Positions 17,708 to 26,518 of a stretch of 64,000 nt of DNA are shown in pieces (positions within the stretch are counted from its first letter, which is position 1; every line of letters begins with the position of its first letter). The notes below the pieces were generated by a model. The model was not told the DNA's origin. It was given only the letters and a program-made list of their open reading frames with translations, and made no database searches. The stretch is from Clostridium cavendishii DSM 21758 (GTDB taxonomy: Bacteria > Bacillota > Clostridia > Clostridiales > Clostridiaceae), in assembly GCF_900141845.1 (NCBI RefSeq), contig NZ_FQZB01000006.1, positions 186,001 to 250,000 on the forward strand, in the 5' to 3' direction. A program made the translations under genes and the position numbers.

Positions 17708-19735
17708 TTATAAGATAGAAATATTAATTAATTCAATAGCACCTGCTTTCTGTTTTCGATATTCCATCGGTGTCATATCGTATATCCTTTTAAACAGTCT
17801 ATTAAAATGTTCCACACTTTGATAACCAACTTTCTCTGCCACAAGCTCTATGCTACTGTTATCATTTTTTAATAAAGAACATGCTTTATTCATACGAGCA
17901 TTCATTACAACATCTTGAAAGGTCATGCCCGTATTATCCTTTATATATTTTGATAAATAAGGCTTTGACAAGAAAAATACCTTTGATAAATCATCCATTG
18001 TCACTCTACTATAATTTTTTTGGATATAATTCATTATATCAACTATTCGTTGTTCTTTTGCCTGTGGCATCTTTCTAATTTCTACAAGTTTATTTGTTGC
18101 TGAAACAAGAGCATTTACAGAAGCCTTTATAATATCTTCATCTATGCCTACACCCCAATACATAACATCATTTGAACAAATTCCTACATAAGCAACTGCC
18201 TTTGAAGAAGAACCTGTTGAAAGTGCATGTTCCTCATAAGAAGATACCTCATAAGAAGCACCAAAATACTGTTTGATAGCATTACTTACGGCATCTAAAC
18301 GTCCATTTCCACTTGCTATAATTTTCTTCTCATCATCACCATATCTAATGGTAACCGTAGCTGTAATTCCATCAACTTGTTTATAATGAAATTCTGGAAT
18401 TGAAAATACAGAAGCTTTATTTATATAGTTCTCTTCAAATATTTGATATATAAAATTTGGCTTTAACTCTTTATGTTGCCTATCTGAAATTCCCTTCATC
18501 ATATAGCCAACATCTTCCCTCATTTTGTACGGAATAGACAACCCATAATTTTGTTTTAAGATATAAGCAACTCCACCTTTTCCTGATTGACTATTGATTC
18601 TTATTACATCTGACTCATATTCTCTTCCTACATCCCTTGGATCTATTGGCAAATATGGTACTGTCCAATTTCCACTACTCTTGCCTTCATCCCACCATGC
18701 CATTCCTTTTGCAATAGCATCTTGGTGAGAACCAGAAAATGCAGTAAACACCAAATCTCCTGCATATGGGGTACGCTCATGTACTTGCATACCTGTAAGC
18801 TTTTCATACTTATCACGTATTTCTCTAATATTGCTAAAATCAAGTTCTGGATCTACTCCATGTGTATATAAATTCATTGCTACTGTTACCAAATCAACAT
18901 TTCCAGTTCTTTCTCCATTTCCAAATAATGTTCCCTCAACCCTTTGGGCACCTGCAAGCATACTTAATTCTGCATCACTAACTCCACTTCCTCTATCGTT
19001 ATGAGGGTGTACGCTTAAAATTACAGAATCTCTATATTTTAAATGCTTATGAATATATTCTACTTGTGTAGCAAAAACATGAGGCATTGCTACTTGAACT
19101 GTTGTTGGAATATTAATAATTGCCTTATGGTTTTTTGTAGGTTTCCATACATCTAATATTGCATTACATACCTCAAGTGTATAATCAATTTCTGTACCAT
19201 GAAAACTCTCAGGACTATATTCAAACGTAAAATCTCCTTCTGTTTCTTTAGCAAGTTTATTTAGTAATTTTGCTCCATCTACAGCTAAGTTCAAGATTTC
19301 TTCCTTACTCTTTTTAAAGACTTGTTCTCTTTGAGCTACTGAGGTTGAATTATACAAATGCACAATTGCATGAGGTACACCTTCTAATGCTTCAAATGTC
19401 TTTTTAATTATGTGCTCCCTTGCTTGTGTTAATACCTGCACTGTTACATCTTCTGGAATCATATTTTTCTCAATTAATGCTCTAAGAAAATTATATTCAG
19501 TATCTGATGCAGCTGGAAAACCAACTTCAATCTCTTTCATACCTATATCCACTAACATATTAAAAAATTCTAACTTTTCCTCTAAACTCATCGGCTCACA
19601 TAATGCTTGATTTCCATCTCTCAAATCTACACTACACCATTGTGGAGCCTCATTTATATAATCTTTTTGTACCCAATCATAAGTTGCTTCAAGTGGCATA
19701 AAATATTGTCTTTGATACTTCTCTGCATTTTTCAT
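17708..19735 (-). CDS. leuA: 2-isopropylmalate synthase fused to an AraC-type DNA-binding domain
   Basis: One uninterrupted 675-residue frame starts behind agggggaaag. Residues 1-430 are the TIM-barrel alpha-isopropylmalate synthase (acetyl-CoA plus 2-ketoisovalerate; first step of leucine synthesis). Visible features are SVDLRDGNQAL at 35-45, the metal motif HPHNDRG with H243 and H245, and GNGERTGNVD. Residues 430-550 are the LeuA allosteric domain that normally binds leucine (NGRLDAVSNAIKQYFG). Residues 559-660 are a complete two-helix-turn-helix AraC/XylS domain: TMDDLSKVFFLSKPYLSKYI and IELVAEKVGYQSVEHFNRLF, with the ending MTPMEYRKQK. LeuA is normally about 560 residues and ends before this part. 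A T-box lies upstream. The fusion suggests a leucine-sensing trigger enzyme, which is inference. Confidence 0.93.
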   Translation of the reverse strand: MKNAEKYQRQYFMPLEATYDWVQKDYINEAPQWCSVDLRDGNQALCEPMSLEEKLEFFNMLVDIGMKEIEVGFPAASDTEYNFLRALIEKNMIPEDVTVQVLTQAREHIIKKTFEALEGVPHAIVHLYNSTSVAQREQVFKKSKEEILNLAVDGAKLLNKLAKETEGDFTFEYSPESFHGTEIDYTLEVCNAILDVWKPTKNHKAIINIPTTVQVAMPHVFATQVEYIHKHLKYRDSVILSVHPHNDRGSGVSDAELSMLAGAQRVEGTLFGNGERTGNVDLVTVAMNLYTHGVDPELDFSNIREIRDKYEKLTGMQVHERTPYAGDLVFTAFSGSHQDAIAKGMAWWDEGKSSGNWTVPYLPIDPRDVGREYESDVIRINSQSGKGGVAYILKQNYGLSIPYKMREDVGYMMKGISDRQHKELKPNFIYQIFEENYINKASVFSIPEFHYKQVDGITATVTIRYGDDEKKIIASGNGRLDAVSNAIKQYFGASYEVSSYEEHALSTGSSSKAVAYVGICSNDVMYWGVGIDEDIIKASVNALVSATNKLVEIRKMPQAKEQRIVDIMNYIQKNYSRVTMDDLSKVFFLSKPYLSKYIKDNTGMTFQDVVMNARMNKACSLLKNDNSSIELVAEKVGYQSVEHFNRLFKRIYDMTPMEYRKQKAGAIELINISIL

Positions 19736-19821
19736 AATTTCTTTCCCCCTAATATTAAATAATCTTTTAACATGAAAAAAATAATTTCACTTAAGGAACT
19801 AAAAAATACCTAGATAACCAC

Positions 19822-20095
19822 AAAAAAAACGCCCCTATATGAAACCTTCCATGTTTCATATAGAGACGTAAATTTCTTACGCGGTACCACTCTACTTCAT
19901 GACAACCGTCATGCACTCATCAGCACTAACATGCCTATCCCTTGTAACGGAGGGCCTCCGTCTTCACCTACACAACATTTCTGCCTTCGATTAAGATGCT
20001 CCAAGGCTAGTTCACTGCTTACCATCCACTATTTCACACCATCCAATAGCTCTCTGAATTCTGCCATGCAGCTACTACCCCTTTTCAACGCATTT
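19822..20095 (-). promoter_or_regulatory. T-box riboswitch upstream of leuA (putative leucine)
   Basis: The minus-strand leader has the T-box GAGTGGTACCGCG at 19880-19892. A terminator follows whose stem pairs ACGTCTCTATATGAAAC with GTTTCATATAGGGGCGT, ahead of eight T (19822-19869). A long Stem I region lies upstream with GTAGTAG near 20065 and GCAGTGAACTAGCC on the 3' side. After GTGAA the next triplet is CTA (20008-20010), a leucine codon in the usual specifier position. Uncharged tRNA-Leu would favour antitermination and leuA expression. The remaining 20096-20282 stretch, before the ferredoxin-type gene end, shows nothing distinct. Confidence 0.9.
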
Positions 20096-20282
20096 TCTAA
20101 CCTATGATTATTATAACAATTATTCAAAATACTTACAATGATTATATTTAATCATTTTTCTTGATGTATTTTAATATTCTCATATTTTAAGCCTTTAAAA
20201 ATTAAATTTTTTATAAACTTCTACTAATTTCTCCATACATTTTTTTAATGCAAGCAATAAAACCACTTATTATATGTTACTA

Positions 20283-20990
20283 TTATTTTTTGAACTTTAT
20301 TTTAAATACATCATTTTTACATGTATTTAAACATTCACCACATTCAATACACTCATTTGTATTCCACTTATTATGCTTTACCATGTCAGCTACATCAAGA
20401 CCCATTAAACAGCTCTTATTACACCTCTTACATTGAGTACATTTTTCACTTTTACACTCTATTTTAAAAGAAGGTAATTTAAGAAGGCTTCTTAACTTTA
20501 TTCCTAGATAATTAAATATATACATTGGACAAATGTATCTACACCAAGTTCTCTTGCCTAATCCTATTGTTATTAAACTAATGAATCCAACTATTATATA
20601 ATATCTAACTAAATCATGAAAGCTAGATACTGAGACTTTAGTATCTACCATATGATAAAATATTGATATTTTTTGAAACCCATACATTATTAGTGGTGCA
20701 AATATTAAAATTAAAAAAATACTTCCTGTCACCCATTTTAAATTAGGTAATTTACGCTTTAGCCTAGTAGTATTAGGAATCAATTCTTGGAGTGCTCCAA
20801 ATGGACATATATAACTGCACCATACTCCTCCAAAAAATATTGCAATCAAAAACATTACTCCATAAATAATGTGCATACTTGTAAATGTATTTTCCAAACT
20901 TGATTGTACTATTAAAACTGGTGCAAAATAATTTAATGTAATTGGTAATAAAATAAAAGATAAAAAATTAATACTCTTTCTTAATTTCAT
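20283..20990 (-). CDS. Polytopic 4Fe-4S protein (NapH/CcoG/NosR-like)
   Basis: The product is a 235-residue membrane protein with about four to five transmembrane helices. It carries two cysteine motifs of the NapH type (WCSYICPFGALQEL near 57 and WCRYICPMYIFNYLG near 150), and a C-terminal double cluster ferredoxin, CTQCKRCNKSC then CIECGECLNTCKNDVF. These proteins pass electrons from the membrane to periplasmic or flavin partners. No partner gene is adjacent. It is divergent from a membrane-bound LuxR protein, with two inverted repeats in the shared gap, so that protein may control it. Confidence 0.88.
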   Translation of the reverse strand: MKLRKSINFLSFILLPITLNYFAPVLIVQSSLENTFTSMHIIYGVMFLIAIFFGGVWCSYICPFGALQELIPNTTRLKRKLPNLKWVTGSIFLILIFAPLIMYGFQKISIFYHMVDTKVSVSSFHDLVRYYIIVGFISLITIGLGKRTWCRYICPMYIFNYLGIKLRSLLKLPSFKIECKSEKCTQCKRCNKSCLMGLDVADMVKHNKWNTNECIECGECLNTCKNDVFKIKFKK

Positions 20991-21090
20991 CTAACCCCAT
21001 CTCCTACTATTTTACTTTTTAATCATATCAGCACGTGCTCTCAAAAACATTAAATCATTAAGAATGATGAATTAATATAGGTAAAACTCC

Positions 21091-21134
21091 CTTAATTTTC
21101 GAAAAATTAAGGATAGGGAATATCCCCTATCCTT
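21091..21134. repeat. Two overlapping inverted repeats in the divergent gap
   Basis: CTTAATTTTC/GAAAAATTAAG (21091-21110) overlaps AAGGATAGGG/CCCCTATCCTT (21109-21134). The gap between the divergent 20990 and 21329 starts is about 340 bases and these are its only notable signals. They could be operators or an attenuator. Confidence 0.5.
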
Positions 21135-21328
21135 GTTAAACTCTCAATTGCATAACTTTTAGTTTTAACATCTACTAAAACCCTATTTTATATATAATAA
21201 TTACTAAATTTAAAATATTGCATTACAATCTTTTCTACTTTATACTAAATATTGTATATATTGAAATTCATTTTATAACTCTGATGAATCATTTTATAAA
21301 AGCAATAAATATGAAAGGATGTTTACTA

Positions 21329-22234
21329 ATGAAAGATATTTATTTAATATTTTGTGTTATTTCATTATTTGCAGGTGTATCATCTATTTCAATTTCTAGC
21401 TTTATATATAGCACCAATAAAAAGAAATCCCTAAAATTTTTTATAGCATTAAATATTTCTTTTTTTGCTATTCAGGCTGCAATAACATTAGGTTTATATT
21501 CAAAATGTGTAGAGGAAGTACGTCCTTCTGTAACTTTCCTATATAAAATTTTAGATTTAATTGGTACATCCTTTAGCTCTTTATTAGGTTTATTTTTTAT
21601 ACACTATCTCTTTGGTCTAAAAATAACAGATTTTAAAAAGAAAATATTTATTTCTATTTTTTTATTGCAATTTATAGGAATCTCTATATATTTTTTATTT
21701 ACCATACACTACATTTTTATATTCCTAATACGAATTTTAATTACTTTAACAATCATCTATGAGATATTTATTGGCATAAAAAATTATGAGTATATTACAA
21801 ATAAAGATTTAAAGCATGCTATAAAATCCTTTATCCTAATAACTCTAATATTTTTACCTTTTATAATATTTGAATCATATAAGCCATATATTAAAATTGC
21901 TCAAAATATAGATTTTTTAAAGATACTAGCTCTTCCTTCTTATTTTTTAGTAATTAATATTTTCACCCTTATATTTGTATTAAGATACTTTAATACTCCA
22001 GTGTTTATAGAAAATAATACGCTTACTGATTACTTTAAAAATAAATATAATATTACAGAAAAACAAAGTGAAATCATAGAGCTTATACTTGAAGGAGTAA
22101 CCTATAAACAAATTGCCGAAAAACTTTTTATATCACCAAAAACTGTTGATAATCATATACAAAATATTTATAAAAAATTAAATGTTAATAGTAAAATGCA
22201 ATTATCACATTTAATACGTTCAAATGAAAAATAA
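21329..22234 (+). CDS. Membrane-bound LuxR-family regulator
   Basis: I place the start at the ATG at 21329 behind aaagga, giving 301 residues. A longer frame from 21218 has no ribosome site. Seven hydrophobic segments fill residues 1-215. A linker then leads to a C-terminal LuxR/GerE helix-turn-helix at about 235-295: ITEKQSEIIELILEGVTYKQ, then IAEKLFISPKTVDNHIQNIY and KKLNV. The design resembles the membrane sensor-regulators of anaerobes that read a hydrophobic or redox signal and bind DNA directly. The divergent Fe-S membrane protein is a plausible target. The signal is unknown. Confidence 0.87.
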   Translation: MKDIYLIFCVISLFAGVSSISISSFIYSTNKKKSLKFFIALNISFFAIQAAITLGLYSKCVEEVRPSVTFLYKILDLIGTSFSSLLGLFFIHYLFGLKITDFKKKIFISIFLLQFIGISIYFLFTIHYIFIFLIRILITLTIIYEIFIGIKNYEYITNKDLKHAIKSFILITLIFLPFIIFESYKPYIKIAQNIDFLKILALPSYFLVINIFTLIFVLRYFNTPVFIENNTLTDYFKNKYNITEKQSEIIELILEGVTYKQIAEKLFISPKTVDNHIQNIYKKLNVNSKMQLSHLIRSNEK

Positions 22235-22244
22235 AATTCACAAA

Positions 22245-22289
22245 AAAATCTTACATTCTAAATTATTAATGTAAGATTTTATTTTTTAC
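22245..22289 (+). terminator. Terminator of the membrane LuxR gene
   Basis: AAAATCTTACATT pairs perfectly with AATGTAAGATTTT, followed by ATTTTTT. It lies 11 bases after the stop codon. Confidence 0.9.
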
Positions 22290-22385
22290 ATTTATTTTGT
22301 TATTATCTTTTATAATACCCTTAGATAAAAAAAACATTAATTAAAAATATTACGTTCTCCTTATAAAAGCTGAAAAACATTGCTA

Positions 22386-22856
22386 TCAGTTCTCTTTCCT
22401 TGATTTCATCATCAAATACTCTGTTATTCCATGCCTATATAAACTAGGTATCTCCCCTACTTGAACGTATCCAATCTTTTCATACAATATTTTTGCTTCT
22501 GGATTAAAGTCTGCAACTACTAAAAATAGTTTACTATAATCTTTAAAACACCTATCCTCAAAGAATTTTAATAATTCTTTACCTATTCCTTGATTGCGAC
22601 TTTCCTTATTTACTGCAATGATATGAAGATAGGGGAATGAATGAAAGATTCCATCTAAAATGAACCATATGAATCCTTTACAATTCTGATCACCATCCAT
22701 AGCAATATATATTTCTTTCTTAGCAAATCCTTCTTTTAATGCATTTCTAGCACTTTCTTTTTCAGAAAAATACCTTATCCCTAGTTCAGAATTTACTAAT
22801 GCATCTTCACAATCATTTATATATTCTATACTTCCCTGCACTATTGTTATCTTCAT
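22386..22856 (-). CDS. GNAT-family N-acetyltransferase
   Basis: This 156-residue single-domain acetyltransferase has motif A (HIIAVNKESRNQGIGKELLK, with the RxxGxG/A pyrophosphate loop) at about 78-97. Motif B follows (FLVVADFNPEAKILYEKIGY). The end, VGEIPSLYRHGITEYLMMK, resembles the YjaB/ribosomal-type small-molecule GNATs. The acetyl donor is acetyl-CoA and the acceptor is unknown. The ribosome site is weak (ggggtg). It stands alone between the LuxR terminator and the yhf operon terminator. Confidence 0.88.
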   Translation of the reverse strand: MKITIVQGSIEYINDCEDALVNSELGIRYFSEKESARNALKEGFAKKEIYIAMDGDQNCKGFIWFILDGIFHSFPYLHIIAVNKESRNQGIGKELLKFFEDRCFKDYSKLFLVVADFNPEAKILYEKIGYVQVGEIPSLYRHGITEYLMMKSRKEN

Positions 22857-22981
22857 ATGACACCCCTACCCCAAATTTCGTTTAATTTATTAAATATATT
22901 TTACTGAATAAAAATCCAAATATATACTTGTATTATATTTCAACTATATTTCAAATACAAATATTACCTAAAACTGTAAAC

Positions 22982-23015
22982 AAAAAACAGCATTAATACT
23001 TATTAATGCTGTTTT
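22982..23015 (-). terminator. Terminator downstream of the yhf operon
   Basis: On the minus strand AAAACAGCATTAA pairs with TTAATGCTGTTTT, then TTG. It lies about 130 bases after the stop of the last operon gene. That 130-base stretch contains no convincing gene. Confidence 0.85.
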
Positions 23016-23144
23016 CACCTATTATTTATGATTTTTTATTATTTTTCGCCCTAAAACGAAACCCTTTTATACTAGTGATTTCTATTTTTTTATCTAATAG
23101 TAATAAATTTAGTTGGACATCCCCTATAATTAAATATTCTCTTT

Positions 23145-24374
23145 TTAATTATTTAATCCTACTCTCTTTAGTTCTCCTAAAAAACTTGCCCCATTCTGAG
23201 GCTTATCAACATTAAAATATTCAGCTATAGTTTGAGAAACATCTGATAATGTTTCCCTAGTGCCTACATTGCAGCCTTCAACACCTTTACTATATATTAA
23301 AAGTGGCACCCTTTCTCTAGTATGCTTACTATGTCCTATTGTTGGATCATTTCCGTGATCAGCCATAACTAATAAAATTTCCTCTTCCTTAAGTTCTTCA
23401 ATTATCTTTTCTAAATAACTATCTACAATCTCAAGTTTAGATGCATACTTCTCTACATTTTCTTCATGTCCTGACAAATCAGTTTCTTGGATATTTGTAC
23501 AAATAAATCCTCCGCTTTGCTGTTTTACTCTATTTAAAGTAATTTCCATAGCTTCCTTTGTATCTACTATTGGAATACTTTTGCCCAACGGATTCATTAC
23601 TATGTCTGCAACCTTTCCTATTAAGCAAACCTCTATATTATTTTTTCCTAAGATATAAGGTATTTGCTCCTCATAATTTACCTTGTATCCTAAATGTACA
23701 CAGCTATACTCTTTCTTGTATACCCCTGACTTTGGTGCATTTACTCCAATATATTTATCACCCTTTATTTCTATTGCATCAATTAAATCTTGCCTACTCA
23801 CATTATGTCCACCAAATACTATAACTCTTGAAACATCTACAAGGCTTCTTACTATCTTCCCGATTTCAACTACTTCTTCAAATGTAATTAAATCTAATGC
23901 TGATGTAACATTATAAGCCTGTCCTAAATCCGTTTCAATATTATCAGCTATAGTTACAGCACCATTTACTAATAATAGTTTTCTTCCTTCTATAACTATA
24001 TCCTCAACCTTATACATATTTTCTAAAAGTGTCCTCTTAATCTCATCTATTTTTTCACATATTGGCTCCATCTTTGGTTTCACAGGTTTACTTCCCATTA
24101 TCTCTTGATGTCCCCAAAAAGTATCTGCTCCAAAATGAGTTAAATTTGAAGTTCCATAGTTAGCTTCACTATTCCTCTTCATTTTTAATGAATCTTTATT
24201 TATAATATTCATCAAACCTAACTTTTCTAAATTTTGAAGTTTTAGTTCTTTCTTATTTTCTAATATATGCAGGAAAGTATTTGAACCAACATCATTAGGT
24301 CTAACCTCTTTACAATCCTCCATATATCCTACACCAAACCCATCTAAGATCAATACTATAAATTTTTTATTCAT
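23145..24374 (-). CDS. yhfW: Phosphopentomutase-like metalloenzyme (YhfW)
   Basis: The 409-residue protein has the alkaline-phosphatase-superfamily phosphopentomutase fold. The N-terminal metal site is LILDGFGVGYM, followed by PNDVGSNTFLHI. It has the family-specific THFGADTFWGHQEIMGSKP segment (nucleophile region) and a C-terminal metal cluster MADHGNDPTIGHSKHTRERVP. Relatives move phosphate between C1 and C5 of ribose or deoxyribose. YhfW is a distinct branch of unknown substrate. It is the last gene of the operon and starts 2 bases after yhfX. Pairing with a phosphotriesterase homologue suggests sugar-phosphate or phosphodiester salvage, which is inference. Confidence 0.88.
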   Translation of the reverse strand: MNKKFIVLILDGFGVGYMEDCKEVRPNDVGSNTFLHILENKKELKLQNLEKLGLMNIINKDSLKMKRNSEANYGTSNLTHFGADTFWGHQEIMGSKPVKPKMEPICEKIDEIKRTLLENMYKVEDIVIEGRKLLLVNGAVTIADNIETDLGQAYNVTSALDLITFEEVVEIGKIVRSLVDVSRVIVFGGHNVSRQDLIDAIEIKGDKYIGVNAPKSGVYKKEYSCVHLGYKVNYEEQIPYILGKNNIEVCLIGKVADIVMNPLGKSIPIVDTKEAMEITLNRVKQQSGGFICTNIQETDLSGHEENVEKYASKLEIVDSYLEKIIEELKEEEILLVMADHGNDPTIGHSKHTRERVPLLIYSKGVEGCNVGTRETLSDVSQTIAEYFNVDKPQNGASFLGELKRVGLNN

Positions 24375-24376
24375 AA

Positions 24377-25525
24377 TTACACCACACTCTCTCCTAATGA
24401 ATTATAAATACCTGTAATAGTAGGGTTATTCTTTGAAAGCCCCTCTATAATTGCAACCTTGCTTCTAGTTACAAAAATTTGGGTTCTAAAAGCCATAATG
24501 ACAGTATCACCTATATTACACTCTTTACTCAATCCAATGTGATAATCAATACTTTCGAGAGATGGTAAGCTTGCACCACAAACTTCATAGTTTTCAGCAC
24601 TAGTTCCAACTAATGCCTTCTGTAGATGTCCTCTTCTATAACATCCTCCTCCATAGCAATAAGCTAATCCTTCAAAATTATGAGATATTTCACTTACATA
24701 TATTATAGAAGGAACCTCTTCAGAATTAATATTTGGTGTTGTTCCAGTTAAAGCATGCCCTGGCTCCCCCTGTGTTCCACCATATTTTTTAATACTTTCC
24801 ATAGTTTCAATTGATGTAGCTGATGGCATATTTATTTCTCTTATATCTATATTTTTAGCTCTAAAAATCTCCTTACTCTTTAACAAAGTTTCTATATTAC
24901 TTGTTGGTTTTACCTTTTTCTCATTTTCATTAAATAAGAAACATGGAAAACTAGTTATTCCAGCAATATCTATATTGGACAAATCCTTTGTTTCTTCTAT
25001 TAATTCATTTATAGAATTGATTTTAAAACCACCTAATTGACCTGAATATAAAACATCATTTTCCCCAACAACCTTTATTAATATTTTCTGTACCTTCCCC
25101 AAATTTTTTGCTACTTCATTTATTTCTTTAATTTTTTCTAAAGAATATACTGTAACAAATTCAACTCCGTAGCTTAAAACCTTTCTTACTAAGGATTTTG
25201 GTATTTGAACTAAATGTCCTATATTATTTATAGGTATATTATTCTTCATCATAACTTCTGCTTCTTCAAAATCTACAACAACTGCTCCCTTATATCCAAT
25301 CTCTAATAATTTTTTTGCGATATATGGATTTCTTCCAAACTGCTTTGTCATAAAAAATATATCTAACCCATTTTCATCAGCCTTCTCTTTAATTTTCTTA
25401 GCATTATCTAACAAAGTATCTAAATCAATTAAATATGTGTTTGGAAGAATGAGACCTTCTCTGTGATAATAAAAGCCTGCTTTAATTAATTCTGCGTTTC
25501 TTTTTCTTATACTTTCTATAAAAAT
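24377..25525 (-). CDS. yhfX: PLP-dependent alanine-racemase-fold protein (YhfX)
   Basis: The product is 382 residues from the proposed start. Conserved YhfX segments include FFMTKQFGRNP with the PLP-binding lysine, GHLVQIP, ITSFPCFLF, MPSATSIETM, GEPGHALTGTTP, ISHNFEGLAYCYGGGCYRRG and FRTQIFVTRS. The fold is type III, as in alanine racemase N-domains. The frame opens at a GTG at 25534, but the ribosome site AGGAAGTG overlaps that GTG. Alignment with E. coli YhfX (MFLNAL...) places the first residue at an ATT at 25525, 6 bases after the site. The start is therefore probably a rare ATT codon. An operator-like dyad lies just upstream. Confidence 0.85.
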   Translation of the reverse strand: MFIESIRKRNAELIKAGFYYHREGLILPNTYLIDLDTLLDNAKKIKEKADENGLDIFFMTKQFGRNPYIAKKLLEIGYKGAVVVDFEEAEVMMKNNIPINNIGHLVQIPKSLVRKVLSYGVEFVTVYSLEKIKEINEVAKNLGKVQKILIKVVGENDVLYSGQLGGFKINSINELIEETKDLSNIDIAGITSFPCFLFNENEKKVKPTSNIETLLKSKEIFRAKNIDIREINMPSATSIETMESIKKYGGTQGEPGHALTGTTPNINSEEVPSIIYVSEISHNFEGLAYCYGGGCYRRGHLQKALVGTSAENYEVCGASLPSLESIDYHIGLSKECNIGDTVIMAFRTQIFVTRSKVAIIEGLSKNNPTITGIYNSLGESVV

Positions 25526-25573
25526 TCTAATCACTTCCTCTCAAATAACAGTTACAAATAAATCATATTCAAC

Positions 25574-25589
25574 ATACATTTTTTTGTAC
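25574..25589. promoter_or_regulatory. Putative YhfZ operator, internal copy 2
   Basis: ATACA-TTTTTT-TGTAC, one mismatch from the perfect dyad at 29556-29571, lies in the gap between the phosphotriesterase and yhfX genes. It may mark an internal promoter or a roadblock site. Confidence 0.5.
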
Positions 25590-25606
25590 ATTGACTATAA
25601 ATTTTT

Positions 25607-26509
25607 TTATCCTAATATTCGTTTAGGATTATCTACCATGAATTTATTTATTAATTTTTCACTAAGTCCTCCTTCTCTTAATAATGGTATAAATTTATTC
25701 ATAACCTCAACATAACCAAATCCATTATTTCTCTTTAAATATGATACCCTCGTCACATCTTGAGATAACATTATTTTATCCTCATATCCTAATTTAACTA
25801 ATTCAAATAATAACTTTGCCTTTGATTGATTTGATACATAACTTTCTTTTCCTATTGTATCAAATCCAATATTAGCCCCTGTTTCTAGTATTTTAACTAT
25901 ATAATCAAGATCTTTTACTAAGTCTACGTGTCCTATAAGTAATTTGTCCATGTCCATCTTTAAATTCTTAAAATACATAGCTTGCTCATATCCCATTGTT
26001 CCCATTTCACAATGAGTAAATATAGGAACACCTGTCTCTTTATGTGCTAAAAAAGCAGCTTCATAGACTTTTAAAGATACAGGGCTTATCTCATTTAAAC
26101 TTGTACCAATTTCTCCAATAACACCAGCTTTAATTGATGTATCATCGATTCCCTCTACTATTTCCTTAATCATAATTTGAGATAATTCTTCAGCTGTTTT
26201 TGTAAACACGTATTCTGGATAATAAGGAATCGTATAAAAACCTGTACTTGCTATAATATTTATTCCAGTTTTTTTAGACACTTCTTCTAACTTTTTAACA
26301 TCTCTACCCATTCCAATATTAGTAACTTCTATTATTGAATCTATACCAGAATCCTTAGCTAAAGCTAATTCAGAAGCCATAGTGCAAGTATCTGTTAAAG
26401 CTGAATCAATATCACCTCTAACACCTGTCAAATCAATAATTACATGTTCATGACAAAGTACATTACCTAATTCAAATTTATCTATTTTCCCTAAAACTGT
26501 ATTAATCAT
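25607..26509 (-). CDS. php: Phosphotriesterase homology protein (Php/YhfV)
   Basis: The product is a 300-residue amidohydrolase-superfamily protein. Binuclear metal-site features are CHEHVIID (HxH, strand 1), GVIGEIGTS (a glutamate in place of the carboxylated lysine of true phosphotriesterases, as in PHP), FTHCEMGTMG, LLIGHVDL and the strand-8 aspartate in LSQDVTRVSYL. PHP enzymes have little or no organophosphate activity and their natural substrate is unknown. The gene follows the carrier gene at 9 bases behind taggagg. It is the most recognisable catabolic hydrolase in the operon. Confidence 0.92.
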   Translation of the reverse strand: MINTVLGKIDKFELGNVLCHEHVIIDLTGVRGDIDSALTDTCTMASELALAKDSGIDSIIEVTNIGMGRDVKKLEEVSKKTGINIIASTGFYTIPYYPEYVFTKTAEELSQIMIKEIVEGIDDTSIKAGVIGEIGTSLNEISPVSLKVYEAAFLAHKETGVPIFTHCEMGTMGYEQAMYFKNLKMDMDKLLIGHVDLVKDLDYIVKILETGANIGFDTIGKESYVSNQSKAKLLFELVKLGYEDKIMLSQDVTRVSYLKRNNGFGYVEVMNKFIPLLREGGLSEKLINKFMVDNPKRILG

Positions 26510-26518
26510 ATTCTCCTC

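Noticed and set aside
23016..23144. Possible small gene between yhfW and its terminator
   Set aside because: Neither strand gives a frame with a ribosome site longer than a few codons.
23145..24374. Housekeeping phosphopentomutase deoB
   Set aside because: Gene order with yhfX, php, yhfT, yhfU, yhfY and yhfZ and the family-specific segments place it in the YhfW branch.
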